From an uncultured delta proteobacterium (lineage in GTDB: Bacteria; Myxococcota; Myxococcia; Myxococcales; 40CM-4-68-19), in the NCBI GenBank assembly GCA_903911145.1, contig CAIWCD010000030.1:62001-126000 (forward strand): 64,000 nt of DNA, given 5' to 3'. Below the pieces are notes generated by a model, which saw only the letters and a program-made list of their open reading frames with translations, did not search any database and was not told where the DNA came from. The translations under genes and the position numbers were made by a program. Below are positions 37,932-46,201 of the stretch, one piece after another (position 1 is the stretch's first letter; each line of letters opens with the position of its first letter).

Positions 37932-39575
37932 TCAGCGGCGGTAGCTCGTCGGAGATGTGAACGCGATCGGATCGCTGCAGCTTGTCGCCTGGTGCTCGAT
38001 GTTGAGCGCGGTGCCGCCGGGCATCTGCACGAGGAAGCGTCCTGGAACCAGCGCGCCGTTGCCGTAGGCATCCGGGAGGTTGTCGTAGCAGTAGATGTGG
38101 CCGTCGGCCGTCACGTCGCTCCAGTCGCGATTGCGCGTGCCGGAATGGAGCGGAGTGAACTGGGCCAGCGTGGCCGCGAAGAAGCCGCCGCCAATATCCA
38201 GAACGGCCTGCGTGGGATCGACGTTGTCGTGCGCCAGCCCGAGCTGGGAGGCGCTGTCGGTCGGCCCCAACGGAAGGCTCGCGAGGTACCAGTTCCCCTG
38301 CGCAGTGTTCGGAAGATCCTGCATCCAGGCTCCGCAGACGGGCGTCACGGTGCGGGGGTTCGCGCCGCAGCATCCTCCGAGCAGGCCCGTCAGGCTCGAG
38401 CGCACGGCCGTGGTGAAGAGGTCCGATGCGCAGCCCTTGTGCAGCTCTGAGGGCAGGTCATCTCCACTGGAGCCGTAGTAACGCAGCGGGTTGGCGAAGG
38501 GGAGCGCGGCGCCTCGCAGGTCGACGGCATGCACGTCGAATCCCGTGCTGTTGGCGCGGCCTCCTCCAACGTGCGCCAGCACTGTTCCTTGCGAGACGGG
38601 CAGCGTCGTCGAGTACCGGCACCACTCCTGGTACGAGCCGCTCGCGACATTCCCCATCGGCATGCAATCGGCGACGGAGGCGCTCGCCACGAGCTGCGTC
38701 TGCAGCGAGTCCGGAACATCCTTGATGTGCGCGAACTCGAGCCGCACGTCGTGGCACGGCGCGAGCTTGAGGGCGAAGTCTTTGGTCGTGACCACCGCGC
38801 TCACGTAGGTGGTGGTCGATTCGAAATAGAAGATGGTCGCATCCGCGGGAGCGACGATCGTGGTGTCCAACCACGGCCCGTGTGGATCCTTCAGCTCCCA
38901 ATACATGTGGTCGGTGGGAAGCGGATGACCGAACGGGTTCATGTTCCCGAGCGGTACCAGGTACGAGAGGTTCTCCACGGGCACAGGCGAGATGGGGAAC
39001 GAGAAGGTGGTCGCGCAGGAGGGCAGTCCCGCGATCGGATCAGGATCTGCAGGGACGCATTCTGTCGTGTCGCCGTACTGGCGGGCCGAAGTGCAGGTCG
39101 GCGAGAGGTAGACACACCGGCCGACGAGGCAGCTGTCGAGCGGATAGCCAGCGGCGTTCACGGAAGCGCAGTTGTTGGGCGCGACGCACTCCGGAGTGCC
39201 TGAGTCGGGAGTGCCTGAGTCGGGAGTGCCCGAGTCGGGAGTGCCTGAGTCGGGACTGCCTGAGTCGGGAGTGCCCGAGTCGGGAGTGCCCGAGTCGGGA
39301 GTGCCTGAGTCGGGACTGCCTGAATCGGGAGTGCCCGAGTCGGGAGTGCCCGAGTCGGAAGTGCCCGAGTCGGGAGTGCCCGAGTCGGAAGTGCCCGAGT
39401 CGGGAGTGCCCGAGTCGGAAGTGCCCGAGTCGGAAGTGCCCGAGTCGGAAGTGCCCGAGTCGGAAGTGCCCGAGTCGGGAGTCCCGGAATCCACTGCGCC
39501 CGTGCTCCCTGGCCCGCATGCAGCGAACCCCGAGGCTGCGAGCAGCATGGCGAAGAGGACGTGTTTTCGGCGCAT
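37932..39575 (-). CDS. Lipoprotein with DSGTP repeats and an M23-like domain
   Basis: The product has 547 residues. A lipobox GFAAC follows the signal MRRKHVLFAMLLAA. About 20 pentads DSG(T/S)(P/S) form a stalk, followed by a Cys-rich link (CVAPNNCASVNAAG ... CVPADP). The C-terminal ~370 residues contain a diverged peptidase-M23-like beta-fold (LPTDHMYWELKD, APADATIFYFES, LEFAHIKDV), but the complete zinc set is not obvious, so it may be a binding domain only. It probably sits in the outer membrane. The gene appears inserted between deoA and a copy of the deoA 3' end. Confidence 0.72.
   Translation of the reverse strand: MRRKHVLFAMLLAASGFAACGPGSTGAVDSGTPDSGTSDSGTSDSGTSDSGTSDSGTPDSGTSDSGTPDSGTSDSGTPDSGTPDSGSPDSGTPDSGTPDSGTPDSGSPDSGTPDSGTPDSGTPDSGTPECVAPNNCASVNAAGYPLDSCLVGRCVYLSPTCTSARQYGDTTECVPADPDPIAGLPSCATTFSFPISPVPVENLSYLVPLGNMNPFGHPLPTDHMYWELKDPHGPWLDTTIVAPADATIFYFESTTTYVSAVVTTKDFALKLAPCHDVRLEFAHIKDVPDSLQTQLVASASVADCMPMGNVASGSYQEWCRYSTTLPVSQGTVLAHVGGGRANSTGFDVHAVDLRGAALPFANPLRYYGSSGDDLPSELHKGCASDLFTTAVRSSLTGLLGGCCGANPRTVTPVCGAWMQDLPNTAQGNWYLASLPLGPTDSASQLGLAHDNVDPTQAVLDIGGGFFAATLAQFTPLHSGTRNRDWSDVTADGHIYCYDNLPDAYGNGALVPGRFLVQMPGGTALNIEHQATSCSDPIAFTSPTSYRR
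39190..39500. repeat. 15-bp coding tandem repeat, about 20 units
   Basis: Near-identical 15-bp units of the type GAGTCGGGAGTGCCT (+ strand) encode the DSGTP pentads of the lipoprotein at 37932. The variation is mainly cct/ccc and ggga/ggaa. The unit is a multiple of three, so copy-number change is in frame. Confidence 0.95.
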
Positions 39576-39648
39576 GTCCTGCTCGTTCGAGGGGCAGCAG
39601 CTCGTGCACCGTAGCGCGCGAGCGCGGCGTGAACAATGATCGTGCCTC

Positions 39649-39703
39649 GCAGATCGGCGAGGCGGCCATCGCGCGGAAGCCGCTCATCCTCGAGCGGATC
39701 GCC
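39649..39703 (+). pseudogene. Displaced copy of the deoA 3' end
   Basis: This 55-bp segment aligns to 37861-37915, the last codons of deoA, with about seven mismatches. Translated it reads QIGEAAIARKPLILERIA against QVGEEAIAQKPLVLERIA. It has no start, runs on without a stop at the same place, and ends beside exbD. It is likely a remnant of a second copy or of the original 3' end. Confidence 0.65.
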
Positions 39704-39718
39704 CCGACCGCAAGGCAG

Positions 39719-40174
39719 CTAAGGACTGTCTGTCGCGATCGCCATCCGCGTCAGGCCGACCGCGCGCGCCGCTTCCATCACGTCAACGACGCGTCCGTGG
39801 TGTGCGTTCACGTCCGCTTGAATGATGATCTGCGTGTCGGGATCGCTCTTGGCGAGCTCGCCGAGGCGGGCCTTGAGCGCATCGACATCGATCGATTTTC
39901 CCTCGACGGCGATCTGCCCCTCGGCCGTGATCGTGATCGGGAAATCCTTCGCGACGCGCGCGATCTCCTGCGCTGCGCCCTTGGGCAGATCGACGCGCAC
40001 GCCCGCTCCTGCGCCGCTCTGGCCCTGCTCGACGAGTGCGGTGCTCGTCACCATGAAGATGATCAGCAGCACGAGAAAAATGTCGGTGAGCGGCGTGATG
40101 TTGATCTCGCCGAACACCGCCGGTTCGTCGTCGTCGCCCTGGTGATGCGACTTGCTCGGTCCGCCGATCGCCAT
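39719..40174 (-). CDS. exbD: ExbD/TolR-type biopolymer transport protein
   Basis: The product has 151 residues. One N-terminal membrane helix (NITPLTDIFLVLLIIFMVTST) carries the conserved Asp used for proton flow (PLTDI), followed by a periplasmic domain (VRVDLPKGAAQE, ITITAEGQIAVEG, QADVNAHHGRVVDVMEAAR). It pairs with ExbB to drive energy to an outer-membrane partner, TonB- or Tol-like. It starts eight bases after the exbB stop in the same transcript. No TonB or TolA is in view. Confidence 0.9.
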   Translation of the reverse strand: MAIGGPSKSHHQGDDDEPAVFGEINITPLTDIFLVLLIIFMVTSTALVEQGQSGAGAGVRVDLPKGAAQEIARVAKDFPITITAEGQIAVEGKSIDVDALKARLGELAKSDPDTQIIIQADVNAHHGRVVDVMEAARAVGLTRMAIATDSP

Positions 40175-40182
40175 CGTGCGTC

Positions 40183-40878
40183 CTAATTGTGCGACGGAGG
40201 AACGGAAGCGGAAGGCGGTGGAATGCTCGCGGAGCCGCTGTGGGAGCGGATTTGCGCGTGCAACGCCGCCTCCTGCGCGACTTCAGAGAGCTCATCGCAG
40301 CGAAGCCCGAGGCTGAAGGCTGCGCGCGAGACGAGCGTCTGGAAGATGTTGTAGAGCACCACCGCTTCGACGGCGACGATGATGCCCGCGGCCGTCGTGA
40401 TCAGCGCTTCGGAGATGCCGCTGGCGACGACGCCGAAGCCGCCCGTGCCCGCGGTGGCCATGCTGCGGAAGCTGCGCAGAATTCCCACGACGGTGCCGAA
40501 GAGGCCGATGAACGGAAGCACCGCGCCCATCGTCGCGAGCATCCAGAGCGGCCCGCGCATCGCCTGCACCACTTCGCGGCGCGCGCGATCGATCCCGTCC
40601 GCGATGCGCTCGGGCTTGCCGATGCGATCGAGCGCGGCGCGATAGATCGTCGCGACCATCACCTGCGCGCGGTTGCTCTCGGAGAGCGCCTGCGCTGTGT
40701 CGCCGCGCAAGAGCGGCTTCAAGACAGTCTCGTGCAGCTCCTGTGCGCGCGCCGTGAAGCCGCGAAGAAAGAGCGCGCGCTCGATGCCGATCACCAGCGC
40801 TGCCACCGAGCAGCCGAGGATGATGGCCATCGTCACGCCGCCCTGCTTGACCAGCTCGAAAAGCTCCGTCCAATTCAT
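40183..40878 (-). CDS. exbB: MotA/TolQ/ExbB proton-channel protein
   Basis: It starts at ATG 40878 (MNWTELFELVKQGG); 231 residues. Three membrane segments are seen: VTMAIILGCSVAALVIGIE, LATMGAVLPFIGLFGTVVGIL and EALITTAAGIIVAVEAVVLYN. The central family motif GLFGTVVGI and the GISEALITTAAGI motif are intact. With exbD it forms an inner-membrane channel that converts proton flow into work on a periplasmic partner. A Ser/Pro-rich tail (SASIPPPSASVPPSHN) is atypical. Confidence 0.92.
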   Translation of the reverse strand: MNWTELFELVKQGGVTMAIILGCSVAALVIGIERALFLRGFTARAQELHETVLKPLLRGDTAQALSESNRAQVMVATIYRAALDRIGKPERIADGIDRARREVVQAMRGPLWMLATMGAVLPFIGLFGTVVGILRSFRSMATAGTGGFGVVASGISEALITTAAGIIVAVEAVVLYNIFQTLVSRAAFSLGLRCDELSEVAQEAALHAQIRSHSGSASIPPPSASVPPSHN

Positions 40879-40995
40879 TGCGCTCAAATAACACGGAGGA
40901 GCACGCACGGCCGCTCGGGCGCATTGCTCGCAATCTTTCTCGTGCTATGGCAGCGAGCCGATTTCCCTTGAGCAGCACTGATTTCCGGAGGCCCC

Positions 40996-41859
40996 GTGGC
41001 GACCTGGACCGAACGCGCACTCGATTGCGCCCGCGCAGCCCGCACAGCTCTCGCGCTGCCCACAGGCGTTTCGCCGATCGCCATCGTGCTCGGCAGCGGC
41101 CTCGGTGCATTCGCGGATGCGCTCGCAGATTCGCGCGGCGTGCCGTTCTCCGCGCTGCCTGGCTTCCCGACCGCGACGGTGCAGGGACACAAGGGTCGCC
41201 TCGTCTACGGAACGTCGGGAGGCATTCCGGTGCTCGCGCTGCAAGGGCGTCTGCACGGCTACGAAGGCCACGATGCAGCGACCGTCGCCTTCCCCGCGCG
41301 CGTGCTCTCCGTCCTCGGCGCGCGTGCGCTCGTCGTGACCAACGCGGCCGGTGGATGCAACCCCGATTTCGTGCCGGGTGATCTGATGCGCATCACCGAT
41401 CATCTCAACTTCACCGGCAAGAATCCGCTCACTGGACCGAATGAAGAGGCGCTCGGTCCGCGCTTTCCCGATCTCTCGACTGCGTATGACGCACGTCTCG
41501 CGACCGCGCTGGATGCGGCCGCGCGCGATTCGGGCACGCCGCTCAAGAGCGGCATCTATGCGCAGATGAACGGCCCGAGCTACGAGACGCCCGCCGAGGT
41601 TCGCATGGCCCGCCTCTGCGGCGCCGACGCGGTCGGCATGAGCACCGTGCCCGAGGTGATCGCGGCAGCGCACATGGGCCTGCCCTGCGCGGGGATCTCC
41701 TGCATCACGAATCTCGCCGCGGGAATTTCCAAGCAGGCGCTCAGCCACCAGGAAGTGATGGAGGTCGCGTCGGCCGTGGAGCAGCGCTTCCTCGCGCTCC
41801 TCGGCGCGCTCTGCGCACGCGCGTATGCGGCGGTGCCGGAGCGCAAGTCGCTCGCGTAG
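40996..41859 (+). CDS. punA: Purine-nucleoside phosphorylase (trimeric PNP type)
   Basis: It starts at GTG 40996; 287 residues. Family motifs: IVLGSGLGAFAD, GFPTATVQGHKG, LQGRLHGYEGH, VVTNAAGGCNPDF, GIYAQMNGPSYETPAE and VGMSTVPEVIAA, with the substrate-binding CITNLAAGIS. It cleaves inosine or guanosine with phosphate into base and ribose-1-phosphate. It fits the human-like trimeric family rather than hexameric DeoD. Together with deoA it suggests recycling of nucleosides, perhaps from lysed prey or host cells. It is followed at nine bases by a small membrane protein. Confidence 0.92.
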   Translation: MATWTERALDCARAARTALALPTGVSPIAIVLGSGLGAFADALADSRGVPFSALPGFPTATVQGHKGRLVYGTSGGIPVLALQGRLHGYEGHDAATVAFPARVLSVLGARALVVTNAAGGCNPDFVPGDLMRITDHLNFTGKNPLTGPNEEALGPRFPDLSTAYDARLATALDAAARDSGTPLKSGIYAQMNGPSYETPAEVRMARLCGADAVGMSTVPEVIAAAHMGLPCAGISCITNLAAGISKQALSHQEVMEVASAVEQRFLALLGALCARAYAAVPERKSLA

Positions 41860-41868
41860 GGTTTCTCG

Positions 41869-42150
41869 ATGCGCGATTCCGGTGCAGCCGCGCCCGAGAG
41901 CGAAAAATCTCTCGCGCTCTACGCGCTGCTCAACTTCGTCCTGCCCGGCGCGGGTGAGATCTATCTCGGCCCGGCCACGCGGCGTCAGGGCCTCTTGACC
42001 TTCGCGCTGCTCGCGCTCTGCATTCCGCTGATCTTCGCGTTCGGCCTCGGCCTGTTCCTCGCGGCGTTCGTCTGGTTCACCACGCAGACGCGCACGGTCT
42101 CGACGCTCGTGCGGATGCACCGCGCGCGCACGACGACTCCCGACGCGTAG
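41869..42150 (+). CDS. Small TM2-like membrane protein
   Basis: The product has 93 residues and two membrane segments: ALYALLNFVLPGAGEIYLG then LTFALLALCIPLIFAFGLGL. The first has the PGAGxxYLG block of TM2-type proteins. It starts nine bases after punA, so is likely co-transcribed. No function known. Confidence 0.65.
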   Translation: MRDSGAAAPESEKSLALYALLNFVLPGAGEIYLGPATRRQGLLTFALLALCIPLIFAFGLGLFLAAFVWFTTQTRTVSTLVRMHRARTTTPDA

Positions 42151-42156
42151 GTCGCT

Positions 42157-43161
42157 CTACAGCCGCTTGAGCACCGAGGCCGTGAAGGCCTTGCAGGTCG
42201 CGCTCCCGCCGAGATCTCCCGTCAGCGCCTCGCGCGAGCCGATCGCCTCGCGGATCGCCGTCGCGAGTTTCGTCGCCGCGGCCTTCTCTCCCATGTGCTC
42301 GAGCATCATCGCGCCCGCGAGCATCACCGCCGTCGGGTTCGCGATCCCCTTGCCCGCGATGTCCGGCGCCGTCCCGTGCACGGCCTCGAAGATCGCCGCG
42401 CTGTAACCGATGTTCGCGCCCGCGGTGAGGCCGAGCCCGCCGACGAGACCCGACGTCAGATCGCTCAGGATGTCGCCGAAGAGGTTGGTCGTGACGATGA
42501 TGTCGAACTGGCCCGGGTTCTTCACCAGCTGCATGGCGCAGTTGTCGACGATCATCTCCTTGAACGCGATCTCGGGATGCTTCTTCGCGACATCGCGCCC
42601 CGCCTCGAGGAAGAGGCCGCTCGTGCACTTCAAGATGTTCGCCTTGTGCACCAGCGTGATCTGCTTGCGGCCGTGTGCCTTGGCGTAGAGGAACGCGTGC
42701 TCGACGACGCGCTCCGAGCCCTTGCGCGTGATGATCGAGATCGACTCCGCGGCCGAATGCTCCTCGTCGACGAAATGCTCGACGCCCGAGTACATCCCTT
42801 GCGTGTTCTCGCGGATGACGACGAGGTTCACGTCGTTGTAGCGGGTCTGCACGCCGGCGAATGAGCGGGCAGGGCGCACGTTCGCGAAGAGCTCGAACTC
42901 CTTGCGCAGCGCCACATTCACCGAGCGATAGCCCTCGCCGATCGGCGTCGCGAGCGGCCCCTTGAGCGCCAGCTTGCTCTTGCGGATCGCTTCGAGCGTC
43001 TCCTGCGGAATCGGTGTGCCGTGGGTCGGGATCGCGCCCGCGCCCGCTGCGACGCGCTGCCACTCGATCTTCACGCCGGTCGCGTCGATCACCTGCACTG
43101 CTGCGTCGACGACTTCGGGACCGATGCCGTCGCCTGGAATGAGCGTCACTGGAGTGGTCAT
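42157..43161 (-). CDS. NAD-dependent isocitrate dehydrogenase-type enzyme
   Basis: The product has 334 residues and belongs to the isocitrate/isopropylmalate dehydrogenase fold: N-terminal TLIPGDGIGPEVV, substrate-binding YRSVNVALRKEF, NVVIRENTQGMYSG-type block (VVIRENTQGMYSGVEHFV), catalytic Lys in HKANILKCT, Asp in TTNLFGDILSDL, and cofactor EAVHGTAPDIAG. The SVNVALRKE pattern matches NAD-IDH rather than LeuB, so it probably makes 2-oxoglutarate and NADH in the TCA cycle. A homoisocitrate or LeuB role cannot be fully excluded. It has its own transcript, convergent with the small gene upstream. Confidence 0.87.
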   Translation of the reverse strand: MTTPVTLIPGDGIGPEVVDAAVQVIDATGVKIEWQRVAAGAGAIPTHGTPIPQETLEAIRKSKLALKGPLATPIGEGYRSVNVALRKEFELFANVRPARSFAGVQTRYNDVNLVVIRENTQGMYSGVEHFVDEEHSAAESISIITRKGSERVVEHAFLYAKAHGRKQITLVHKANILKCTSGLFLEAGRDVAKKHPEIAFKEMIVDNCAMQLVKNPGQFDIIVTTNLFGDILSDLTSGLVGGLGLTAGANIGYSAAIFEAVHGTAPDIAGKGIANPTAVMLAGAMMLEHMGEKAAATKLATAIREAIGSREALTGDLGGSATCKAFTASVLKRL

Positions 43162-43214
43162 GGCGCGCGCGATGTATCGCGGCGGCGTGCGCGCGTCCAG
43201 CGGAGGGGAGAAGA

Positions 43215-43245
43215 GGACTTTGGACTTTGGGCTTTGGGAACGGCC
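43215..43245. repeat. CAAAGTCC-type inverted repeat, left copy
   Basis: Bases 43222-43245 (GGACTTTGGGCTTTGGGAAC...) are the inverted complement of 43834-43857 with one mismatch in 24. The pair brackets the DUF4149 gene. Confidence 0.6.
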
Positions 43246-43297
43246 TCTGATGAATGAGGCAGCTCAGCGCGAGGCGGGCGAGAGATCGGCGCTGAGC

Positions 43298-43789
43298 TTA
43301 GTCGTGCTGTGCCTGTTCTTCACTCGTGGCAGAGCCGAAGAGTGCGGAGCAGATGAAGAGTGCGATCCCCGCGATCAGGAGACACGTCGAGAGCGCGTGC
43401 ATCATTCCGAATCGAGGAGAGAGCGGCTCGCCCGCGCTGGCAGCGGCCCGCATCGACTGGATCGCGGGAGTCGTGCCGACGATCGACGCGAGTGCGCAGA
43501 GGCCTGCGAGGAGCGGCGTGAGTGCGCGGCGCAGCGACGACGCGCGCCGACGCCAGAGGAGAATCGCGATGAGTACGGTCGCGCCGGAGATGACGAGCGC
43601 GGCGCTGTCGAGACGCTGGAGCATCTGACCGACCAGCTCTGCCGCGAGTTGCCGCCGCGGATGCTCGCGCGGAAGCGCTGCCACGGCTGCCGAGAAGACA
43701 ACCTGCGCGGCGACGGCGGCGAAGAAGAGCTGCGCGCCCGCCTGCGCCGCACAGAGAAAGCGAAACCAGCGATCGAGATTCTTCATCAT
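43298..43789 (-). CDS. DUF4149-like membrane protein
   Basis: ATG 43789 or the next ATG 43786 (MKNLDRWFRFLC); ~163 residues. Four hydrophobic segments: AQLFFAAVAAQVVFSAAV, DSAALVISGATVLIAILLW followed by RRR, LLAGLCALASIVGTTP and MMHALSTCLLIAGIALFI. This layout matches DUF4149 proteins, which have no known biochemical role. It lies between inverted short repeats at 43222-43245 and 43834-43857 and is divergent from the O-methyltransferase. Confidence 0.7.
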   Translation of the reverse strand: MMKNLDRWFRFLCAAQAGAQLFFAAVAAQVVFSAAVAALPREHPRRQLAAELVGQMLQRLDSAALVISGATVLIAILLWRRRASSLRRALTPLLAGLCALASIVGTTPAIQSMRAAASAGEPLSPRFGMMHALSTCLLIAGIALFICSALFGSATSEEQAQHD

Positions 43790-43833
43790 GGCTCGCACCC
43801 TATCCGAACCTTGCGCCGAGCCCGCGCTGCAGC

Positions 43834-43866
43834 GGCCGTTCCCAAAGTCCAAAGTCCAAGGCCCCA
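43834..43866. repeat. CAAAGTCC-type inverted repeat, right copy
   Basis: Contains CCCAAAGTCCAAAGTCCAAG, followed by GCCCC. Inverted partner of 43222-43245 (23 of 24 matches) and similar to 36478-36506. It lies about 30 bases upstream of the O-methyltransferase start. Confidence 0.6.
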
Positions 43867-43897
43867 AGTCCAGCCGCCCCGCGCTATCTTCCCGCGC

Positions 43898-44542
43898 ATG
43901 CACGGAGACATGGACATCGTCGACCCGCTGATCGCCGAGTTTCTCACGCAACTCGCGCCCTCGCCCGATCCTGTCGAGGCGGAGATGCGGCGGCACGCCG
44001 ATGAGCTCGAGGGCTATCCGATCGCGGGCCCGCTCGTCGGCGCGCTCCTCACGCAGCTCACTCTGATGCAGGGGGCACGCCGCGTCTTCGAGGTCGGCTC
44101 GGGCTTCGGCTACTCGGCGTTCTGGCTCGCGCGCGGACTGGGTGCGGGCGGCACGGTCAGCTTGAGCGAGGTCGATCGCGATCAACTCGAGCGCGCGCAC
44201 GACTATCTGGCCCGCGCGGGATTCTCCAATCGCTGCCTCTTCGAGCCGGCCGGCGACGGACTCGTCGCGCTCGAGCGGTGCGAGCCGGGCCTCGATCTGA
44301 TCTTTCTCGACTACGCGAAATCGGACTACCCGCGCGCGCTCGCGGTCGCGCTGCCCAAGCTGCGCCACGGCGGCATCCTCGTCGCCAACGACGTGCTCTG
44401 GGGCGGCTCGGTCGCGCGCGGAGAGCAGGACAAGGAGTCGGTGGGGTTGCGCGAATTCTTGCGCGTCATCCACGGTTCGGAGGGGCTGGTCTCGACGGTG
44501 CTGCCGCTCGGTGGCGGTGTCTCGATCACGTGGAAGCGGTAG
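43898..44542 (+). CDS. SAM-dependent O-methyltransferase (caffeoyl-CoA/COMT-like)
   Basis: It starts at ATG 43898 (MHGDMDIVDPL; ATG 43910 is possible); 214 residues. It is a class I methyltransferase with EGYPIAGPLVGALLTQL, motif I VFEVGSGFGYSAFWLARGL, SLSEVDRDQL, and motif IV DLIFLDYAKSDYPRAL, ending PLGGGVSITWKR. It resembles the small cation-dependent O-methyltransferase group, whose acceptor is a catechol or similar hydroxyl. The acceptor is unknown. Five bases after the stop begins the palindromic element at 44547. Confidence 0.87.
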   Translation: MHGDMDIVDPLIAEFLTQLAPSPDPVEAEMRRHADELEGYPIAGPLVGALLTQLTLMQGARRVFEVGSGFGYSAFWLARGLGAGGTVSLSEVDRDQLERAHDYLARAGFSNRCLFEPAGDGLVALERCEPGLDLIFLDYAKSDYPRALAVALPKLRHGGILVANDVLWGGSVARGEQDKESVGLREFLRVIHGSEGLVSTVLPLGGGVSITWKR

Positions 44543-44546
44543 TGCG

Positions 44547-44677
44547 CCGCGCGGCACCGAGGTCGCTGGCCGTGCTCAAACATGCATCCGCGGCCGGCCT
44601 GACTGCGCGCTCCGATTCGGAGTGGGGAGGGGCCGCTCCTGAACTGCGCGCGGCCAGCGACCTCGGCTGCCGCGCGG
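44547..44677 (+). repeat. Structured palindromic element, copy A (directly after a stop codon)
   Basis: It is 131 nt long with a 26-bp stem. CCGCGCGGCA (44547-44556), CCGA, and GGTCGCTGGCCG (44561-44572) pair with CGGCCAGCGACC (44651-44662), TCGG, a bulged C at 44667, and TGCCGCGCGG (44668-44677). The loop has a GCGGCC/GGCCGC inner pairing and a CTCCGATTCGGAG hairpin. Copy B (47808-47929, minus) shares the loop blocks but a different, still-paired inner stem. It could be a REP/RAYT-like palindrome or a 3' UTR RNA. Confidence 0.85.
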
Positions 44678-44741
44678 CTTATCCGGGCAACGGCGCAGCG
44701 AGATTCGGTGCGTGGTCGCAAGCGCTCTTGGGTGCGTGCTG

Positions 44742-45845
44742 ATGTCGGGCGAGCGTGCTGCGGGCCTTGATGGGAGCGGGGTTGCGCTCGATGCGGCTTT
44801 GATCAAAGCCCGCGCGCGCGAGCTTGGATTTGATCTCTGCGGGATCGCGAAGGTGCGCGCGCTCGAGCGGGCGTCGTTCGATCGTTGGTATGCCAATGAT
44901 TGGGACGCGCGGCTTGCGTATATGCGAGCGCGCATTGAAGAGCGGCTCGATCCTCGGCTGGTGCTCTCGGGTGCAGAGAGTGTGATCGTGGTGGCGGCGA
45001 GCTATGGGCCTTCGCGCGATGAAACGCTCTCGACCGCTCCCAGTGCGGGCGAGATGCTTTCGGTCGCTCGATATGCGCAGGGGCGCGACTATCACAACGT
45101 GCTGCTCAAGCGGGTGCGCAAGCTCGCGGCGTGGATGCGCGAGATGGGCGCGCGGGTCTATGCCGAGGTCGATACGGGCGCGGTCGCGGAGAAGGCGTGG
45201 GCAATGGAGTCGGGGCTGGGCTGGATCGGGAAGAACGGGCTGCTCATCCACGAGAAGTTCGGCTCGTGGCTGCTGCTCGGCGCGCTCGTCACCGATCTCG
45301 TTCTCGACGCCGATGCGCGACATCCCGATCGCTGCGGCGAGTGCAGTGCCTGCATTCCCGCCTGTCCGACGAACGCGATTCAAGAGGGGCGGCTGGTCGA
45401 TTCGAATCGCTGTCTGGCATTCCACACCATCGAGACGCGCGCGCCGATCCCGCGCGAGCTGGCCACCAGAGCGGGTGGGCGCGTCTTCGGCTGCGACGCC
45501 TGCCAGGATGCCTGCCCGTGGAATCGCCGCGCGCGAGAGGGGACGCTCGTCGAGCTTCGTGCGCGCCCGCGGCAGAAGGTGCTCGCGCTCGAGGATGTGC
45601 TGGCGTTCACGGATGCCTCGGTGCGCGCCGATTACGTGGGTACGCCGTTGATGCGCGCGCAGCGCGATGGGCTTGTGCGCGCCGCGCTCGCTGTGTGCAA
45701 GAGGCCGCTTACGGGACGCGTGCGCGAGCTGGCGACGACGCTGCTTGAAGATTCGTGCGCGGCGATTCGCGAAGAGGCGCAGCGCGCGCTGGAGGATGAT
45801 GCCGCCACCACCGGGAGCCCACCGCATGCAGCTACGAAATCATGA
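44742..45845 (+). CDS. queG: Epoxyqueuosine reductase
   Basis: It starts at ATG 44742 (MSGERAAGL); 367 residues. Features: LGFDLCGIAKV, YARGxDYH-type block (VARYAQGRDYHN), GWIGKNGLLIHEKFGSW, and two 4Fe-4S clusters from CGECSACIPACP and CDACQDACPWN plus CLAFH. QueG uses cobalamin and iron-sulfur clusters to reduce epoxyqueuosine to queuosine in tRNA anticodons. The C-terminal HEAT-like part (~300-370) is the tRNA-binding region. The start is ~65 nt downstream of copy A. Confidence 0.93.
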   Translation: MSGERAAGLDGSGVALDAALIKARARELGFDLCGIAKVRALERASFDRWYANDWDARLAYMRARIEERLDPRLVLSGAESVIVVAASYGPSRDETLSTAPSAGEMLSVARYAQGRDYHNVLLKRVRKLAAWMREMGARVYAEVDTGAVAEKAWAMESGLGWIGKNGLLIHEKFGSWLLLGALVTDLVLDADARHPDRCGECSACIPACPTNAIQEGRLVDSNRCLAFHTIETRAPIPRELATRAGGRVFGCDACQDACPWNRRAREGTLVELRARPRQKVLALEDVLAFTDASVRADYVGTPLMRAQRDGLVRAALAVCKRPLTGRVRELATTLLEDSCAAIREEAQRALEDDAATTGSPPHAATKS

Positions 45846-45885
45846 CCACCTGGTCACAAAGCGCGCAGCCCGAAGTCTCGTCTGG

Positions 45886-46134
45886 ATGCACGAGAGAGTT
45901 CTCCTCATCGCCACCGTCGCCGCGCTCTCCTCCTGCGCCGCGCTCAACACGTCATCGATGACGCCCGCGTGTCGCGAGAGCTACGATCAGTGCCTCGACG
46001 CCTGTCCTCGCGAGCCGCTGCGGGACACGCAAGCGGAGGGGCTCGAGCAGTCGCGTCACGGAATCGAACCCATGTATGTCGAGGCCGCGAGCTGCACGGA
46101 TGCCTGCAATCGCAGCGGGCGTGCGTGCCACTGA
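45886..46134 (+). CDS. Small cysteine-rich lipoprotein
   Basis: It starts at ATG 45886; 82 residues. Signal MHERVLLIATVAALSSC gives lipobox ALSSC at ~residue 17. The short mature part holds six further cysteines arranged like two paired loops (CRESYDQCLDAC ... CTDACNRSGRAC), typical of small surface lipoproteins. Function unknown. It is 41 bp downstream of queG on the same strand and convergent with the M23 peptidase gene. Confidence 0.6.
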   Translation: MHERVLLIATVAALSSCAALNTSSMTPACRESYDQCLDACPREPLRDTQAEGLEQSRHGIEPMYVEAASCTDACNRSGRACH

Positions 46135-46158
46135 CGGTGAGGCGCGCTGTCGAAGCGT

Positions 46159-46187
46159 GCGGGCGCTGTTCAAGCTCCGACGCCCGC
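46159..46187. terminator. GC hairpin between convergent genes
   Basis: GCGGGCG (46159-46165) pairs with CGCCCGC (46181-46187) over a 15-nt loop, within the 67-bp gap separating two convergent stops. It may serve as a shared terminator. No T-run. Confidence 0.4.
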
Positions 46188-46201
46188 TGTGCGGCTCATC
46201 C

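Noticed and set aside
39190-39500. CRISPR-like array of short repeats
   Set aside because: Units are contiguous 15-mers with no unique spacers and encode the DSGTP stalk.
42962-43897. Upstream part of the O-methyltransferase frame
   Set aside because: Overlaps the isocitrate dehydrogenase and DUF4149 genes; the methyltransferase domain begins at 43898.
44547-44677. Retron msr/msd or a tRNA
   Set aside because: No reverse transcriptase is nearby, and the fold has no cloverleaf or T-loop motif; a palindromic element is the simpler reading.
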